Assembly: GCA_963576785.1 (NCBI GenBank)
Contig: OY756141.1
Location: 1,302,001-1,366,000 of the forward strand
Reading direction: 5' to 3'
DNA length: 64,000 nt
Source: Chlorophyllum brunneum
Lineage: Eukaryota > Basidiomycota > Agaricomycetes > Agaricales > Agaricaceae
Shown piece by piece: positions 61,307 to 64,000 of this stretch. The translations under genes and the position numbers were made by a program. Numbering within the stretch: the stretch's first letter is position 1; each line of letters starts with the position of its first letter. A model generated the notes under the pieces. It worked only from the letters and a program-made list of their open reading frames with translations. It did not search any database and was not told the DNA's origin.

Positions 61307-61380
61307 GAGGGTGACGTGTGGGCGGAGTTTGAAAAGGGCAAGGAGCATCGTTGATCTGTACGGCGACCAAACTGGTGCGC
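61307..61380. promoter_or_regulatory. Very short divergent promoter ECM15-like / EH gene
   Basis: Only 74 bp lie between the two start codons. Leaders of the two transcripts probably overlap or start within each other's gene. No TATA box seen. Confidence 0.4.
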
Positions 61381-62805
61381 ATGCCGACGTCGACCGCCAT
61401 CCAGTCCCGCATCGCCGCCCTCGAGGCCTCCGCCCGCCAGTCCAATGTCCGACCTCCCTCTCCGACGAGGCCGGTTCTCGGCAGCAAGACGTCTCCGCCC
61501 GATCTGCACGACTGGGTCGTCGACGGCATGGCTCCCTCCGCAGCGGTGCACCTCCAGCCCAAGCCCAAACCAAAGCCACCGGCGCTCGAGGTGAAGCCCG
61601 TGAATGGGAAGTCGAAAAGCCCGCCAGTGCCGCCACGGAGGAGCACGCAAGACGGCGACAGCTCGCTGCTCTGCCCGGGTGGGAGGCGAGGGAGACACGG
61701 GCAAACGCCGTCCGTCTCGTCCTTGCACTCTGTCTCGCTCTCGTCGGACACGGACCCAGGGACACCTCATTCGGCGGCCAACCGAGTCCCGAGTTCCTCC
61801 AGCCTCACAGAGTCCTTTGAGGAGATCTCGATCCCCCAGCCCCCGCCTCTTCCACAACGCCCGTCAAGCATGCCCAACACCCAGCCACATCCTTCCCCAC
61901 CACCATCAGCTCCCCTTCCCTACGTCCCTCGCAGGGTCCCTCCCCCACCGCCCTCTCGTGCATCCGACCGTTCATCCATCCAAAGCTCAGCCAGCTCATC
62001 TCAATCTCGCCGCAGCAGTGCCAGCGTACACACCCCCACCCTCCTGACACCACTTCCTCTCCCATCACTATCACCAACCACACCCAAGACAAAACGTCCC
62101 ACACCCGTCCCCTCTGCAGCACGCAAACGCTACGTTACAGTATTCATCACCAACATCATTCAGCGGCGTCGTGCAGAGGCCATTGCCGCGGACAAACCGC
62201 CGCAGCTTACACACGTTGAAGCCAAGCGGACGAGACAGGCCGCCGGCTGGCGTGGCCTGTCAGTCGATCTCATCACTGCAACACCAGATGAACTGGAGGA
62301 TGTGAAAGGCAAGTACAAGGAGCAGCAACCACCCCAGGTCGATGAGTCTATTGGGCCTCACGATCGTCTCGACGGAAACATTGTCAAGGCCATATGGTCT
62401 CGTTCAAGAATCGAGAAATCCAAGCTAGCTGACATCTGGTTGGTTCTCCATCCCCCTTCCAATATCCAACTTACTCATTGACCATGTCCCAGGAATGACT
62501 GTGATACGGAAGCCACCGGTTCTCTCGATCTCGAAAGTTTCATCCGCGGAATGTGGCGCATCGACGAACATCTTCGCAGAGCTCAGGCCCAAACTTCTGC
62601 CCTTCGCAATGCTAGTTCTGCCAGCCTCACATCCCTCCGCAGTGGCCTCGGTTCACTTAGGATCAAACCCGGCCGCAACGGCAGTCTGCACAGAAGCACC
62701 AGCAGATCTTCCCTCGGCACAACCCTCAGTAGATCCTCTAGTGTCAGTAGTCGCCCTCCCACGTACTCTGAATATCCCCCACCTCCCAAGATCATCTTAC
62801 GCTAG
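61381..62805 (+). CDS. EH-domain protein, IRS4/TAX4-like
   Basis: Fungal proteins of this type (Irs4, Tax4) have one C-terminal EH domain and act in phosphoinositide signalling and endocytosis. The first ATG, 61381, gives MPTSTAIQSRIAALEASARQ. A long Pro/Ser-rich disordered region follows, with SH3-ligand-like stretches (SPPVPPRRSTQ, PPPLPQRPSS, YVPRRVPPPPPSRASDR). The EH domain covers RLDGNIVKAIWSRSRIEKSK and LADIW, then across one intron NDCDTEATGSLDLESFIRGM and WRIDEHLRRAQ. The tail is Ser/Arg-rich and ends PPTYSEYPPPPKIILR. One intron. The DxDxxG-like loop (DCDTEATGSLDLE) suggests a calcium-binding-type EF loop. Confidence 0.83.
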
Positions 62806-62987
62806 TCCGTGTTTCTGCTCTAATTTTCTCCCCCCAATGGTTTTGTGTGTGTATAGTCGGTCGGCCAACTCGGACTACTAGATAATCGTCATTCCTTTAA
62901 CCCCTCTCTAATTTATTGCAATATCAACACAGATGAGTTAATAACCCTCCAAGGTCCAGAGAAATATACACGTTAGCCCCGAAATAA

Positions 62988-64000
62988 TCATAGGACAGGA
63001 CTTGCCTCCCTTTGCCTGTTCTCCCGCTCTGCATGCCATCGTTGTGAGAGTGCTACCCCGAGTTCTTTCCCAAGCGCTAATGCCAACGGCACAGGAACCG
63101 CGTTTCCAATTTGTCGAATTTGCTGGGGAAATAGTCAGAAAATGATCATGTCTTGTCCAGGAGATGGCTAATTTACATCGTCATAAACAGTAGAGCCCGC
63201 ACCCGTAGACTCGAAAACGTAGTTGTCCGGAAAGCCTTGGGACCGCGCGCATTCCCGAATGGTTATCATGCGTCGTTGCTGAAATCCATAAACCATTAAC
63301 TACCACAGCAGAAAATCTTTTTACGAGGCCTACGTCTGGGTGCAGAGGTCGTGCATTTTTCGTTCCAGGTGTTAATGCTGTCATTGTGCATGTGAAATGT
63401 CCGTCGTTCCATAAACGGCCAAAGAATGCTGCAAAAAAATTATGAGTATGTCACATTGTCTCTTGTGTAGACGTATAATATACATTTTGTTTGTTTGTGC
63501 TCTTTCTTGAACCTAGGTTGAAGAACCAGAGGTAGGTCTACATCGCGAGATATTAGCTAACAAATAAATGCATACAAAAAGTGGCTATCGGCGCCTACCA
63601 CAATGATCAGCGCCCTCCCTAAGAGGTACAGTTGTCGTTCTGAGTAACGTGTTCAGTCCTCAGTGATGGCTAATAGGATCCAAATAAACTCACGCCTCAA
63701 CAAGTCTTTCAGAGAACCGTTTCGTATAATGCCCCTCCACTTTTTCATCATCCATTCCCTCCCGTATCCACGCCTGGAACCGATTCCGTGGTCTCGTACC
63801 GTATTTCACACCAAGAGGGTAGCCAGGGTAGAGATGAAATTCGTTTGAACCATTAAAAGCCGCATCGAATTGAGGGATACCAAGGTCCCGAGATCGCTGG
63901 AGAACGAATTGGTGCTCTGTGGCAGTCGGGGGAATTATCTCGTGTGGGTTGATCCTAATATAGATTAAGGATTGCATACACGTTCCCAAAATTATACATA
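62988..64000 (-). CDS. DNA (cytosine-5)-methyltransferase, DNMT1-like, C-terminal part
   Basis: Partial: runs off the right edge of the window. On the minus strand it reads PPTATEHQFVLQRSRDLGIP and GTRPRNRFQAWIREGMDDEK. After several introns come FFGRLWNDGHFTCTMTAL, PGTKNARPLHPD and the motif IX-type RECARSQGFPDNYVFES. Motif X is IRQIGNAVPVPLALALGKEL. The C-terminus is ERENRQREASPVL, stop at 62988-62990. Motifs IX and X and the long target-recognition region fit the DNMT1/DIM-2 group. The catalytic PCQ motif lies outside the window, so activity and exact subfamily cannot be judged. Boundaries between 63430 and 63690 are uncertain. Confidence 0.88.

Noticed and set aside
60916..61857. Minus-strand ORF of 313 codons over the EH gene and ECM15-like introns
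   Set aside because: It reads through the ECM15-like introns and is antisense to the GC-rich EH coding region. Arg/Pro-rich low-complexity translation is typical of a shadow frame.
61604..62047. Plus-strand ORF of 147 codons overlapping the EH gene in another frame
   Set aside because: The EH frame runs unbroken through here and is supported by the downstream EH domain. The alternative frame has no motif.

Overview
The window comes from a filamentous basidiomycete, most likely a plant-litter or wood-decaying Agaricomycete. The evidence is dense eukaryotic gene packing (30 protein genes and one tRNA in 64 kb), many short GT-AG introns of about 45-70 nt, a CBM1-bearing GH6 cellobiohydrolase, a White Collar 2 type GATA factor, a Zn2Cys6 regulator, a DASH subunit and a DNMT1-type cytosine methyltransferase. 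No transposon, CRISPR array, rRNA or secondary-metabolite cluster was seen. Nearly all genes are spliced, so the spans below run from start codon to stop codon and include introns. Splice sites were read by eye and checked by protein continuity.

Layout: 0-9 kb holds GH6 cellobiohydrolase (-), NECAP endocytic adaptor (-) divergent from CSN8 (+), UBLCP1 proteasome phosphatase (+) and a NUDT19-like hydrolase (+). 9-21 kb holds a secreted type-B carboxylesterase (-), CWF19L1/Drn1 with three zinc knuckles (+), a class I/II aminotransferase (-) divergent from arginase (+), and a 1.3 kb empty stretch. 21-33 kb holds kinesin-4 (+), an SDR (+), WC-2 (+) and ARPC1 (+). 33-45 kb holds a BTB-like protein (-), DAD3 (+), IPK1 (+), isovaleryl-CoA dehydrogenase (+), a Zn2Cys6 factor (+), LIS1/PAC1 (-) and an F-box protein (-). 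45-64 kb holds ATP2 (+), tRNA-Ser(AGA) (+), a DUF1776 protein (+), a CPD1-like cyclic phosphodiesterase (+), a Nudix hydrolase (+), cytosolic glutamyl-tRNA synthetase (-) divergent from 2-isopropylmalate synthase (+), ATG9 (+), an ECM15/UPF0045 gene (-) divergent from an EH-domain protein (+), and the 3' end of a DNA methyltransferase (-).

Most genes are conserved housekeeping genes and form no single pathway. Some themes recur: cytoskeleton and mitosis (kinesin-4, ARPC1, DAD3, LIS1), endocytosis and membrane traffic (NECAP, EH protein, ATG9), proteasome and ubiquitin control (CSN8, UBLCP1, F-box), leucine metabolism (LEU4 synthesis, IVD breakdown) and carbon acquisition (GH6, carboxylesterase). 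The most unusual observations are an isopropylmalate synthase whose linker and regulatory module is present twice in tandem, an ECM15-like gene that appears to need a 5-nt microexon and a GC-AG intron, a 13-nt microexon in the aminotransferase, and the three CCHC knuckles in CWF19L1.
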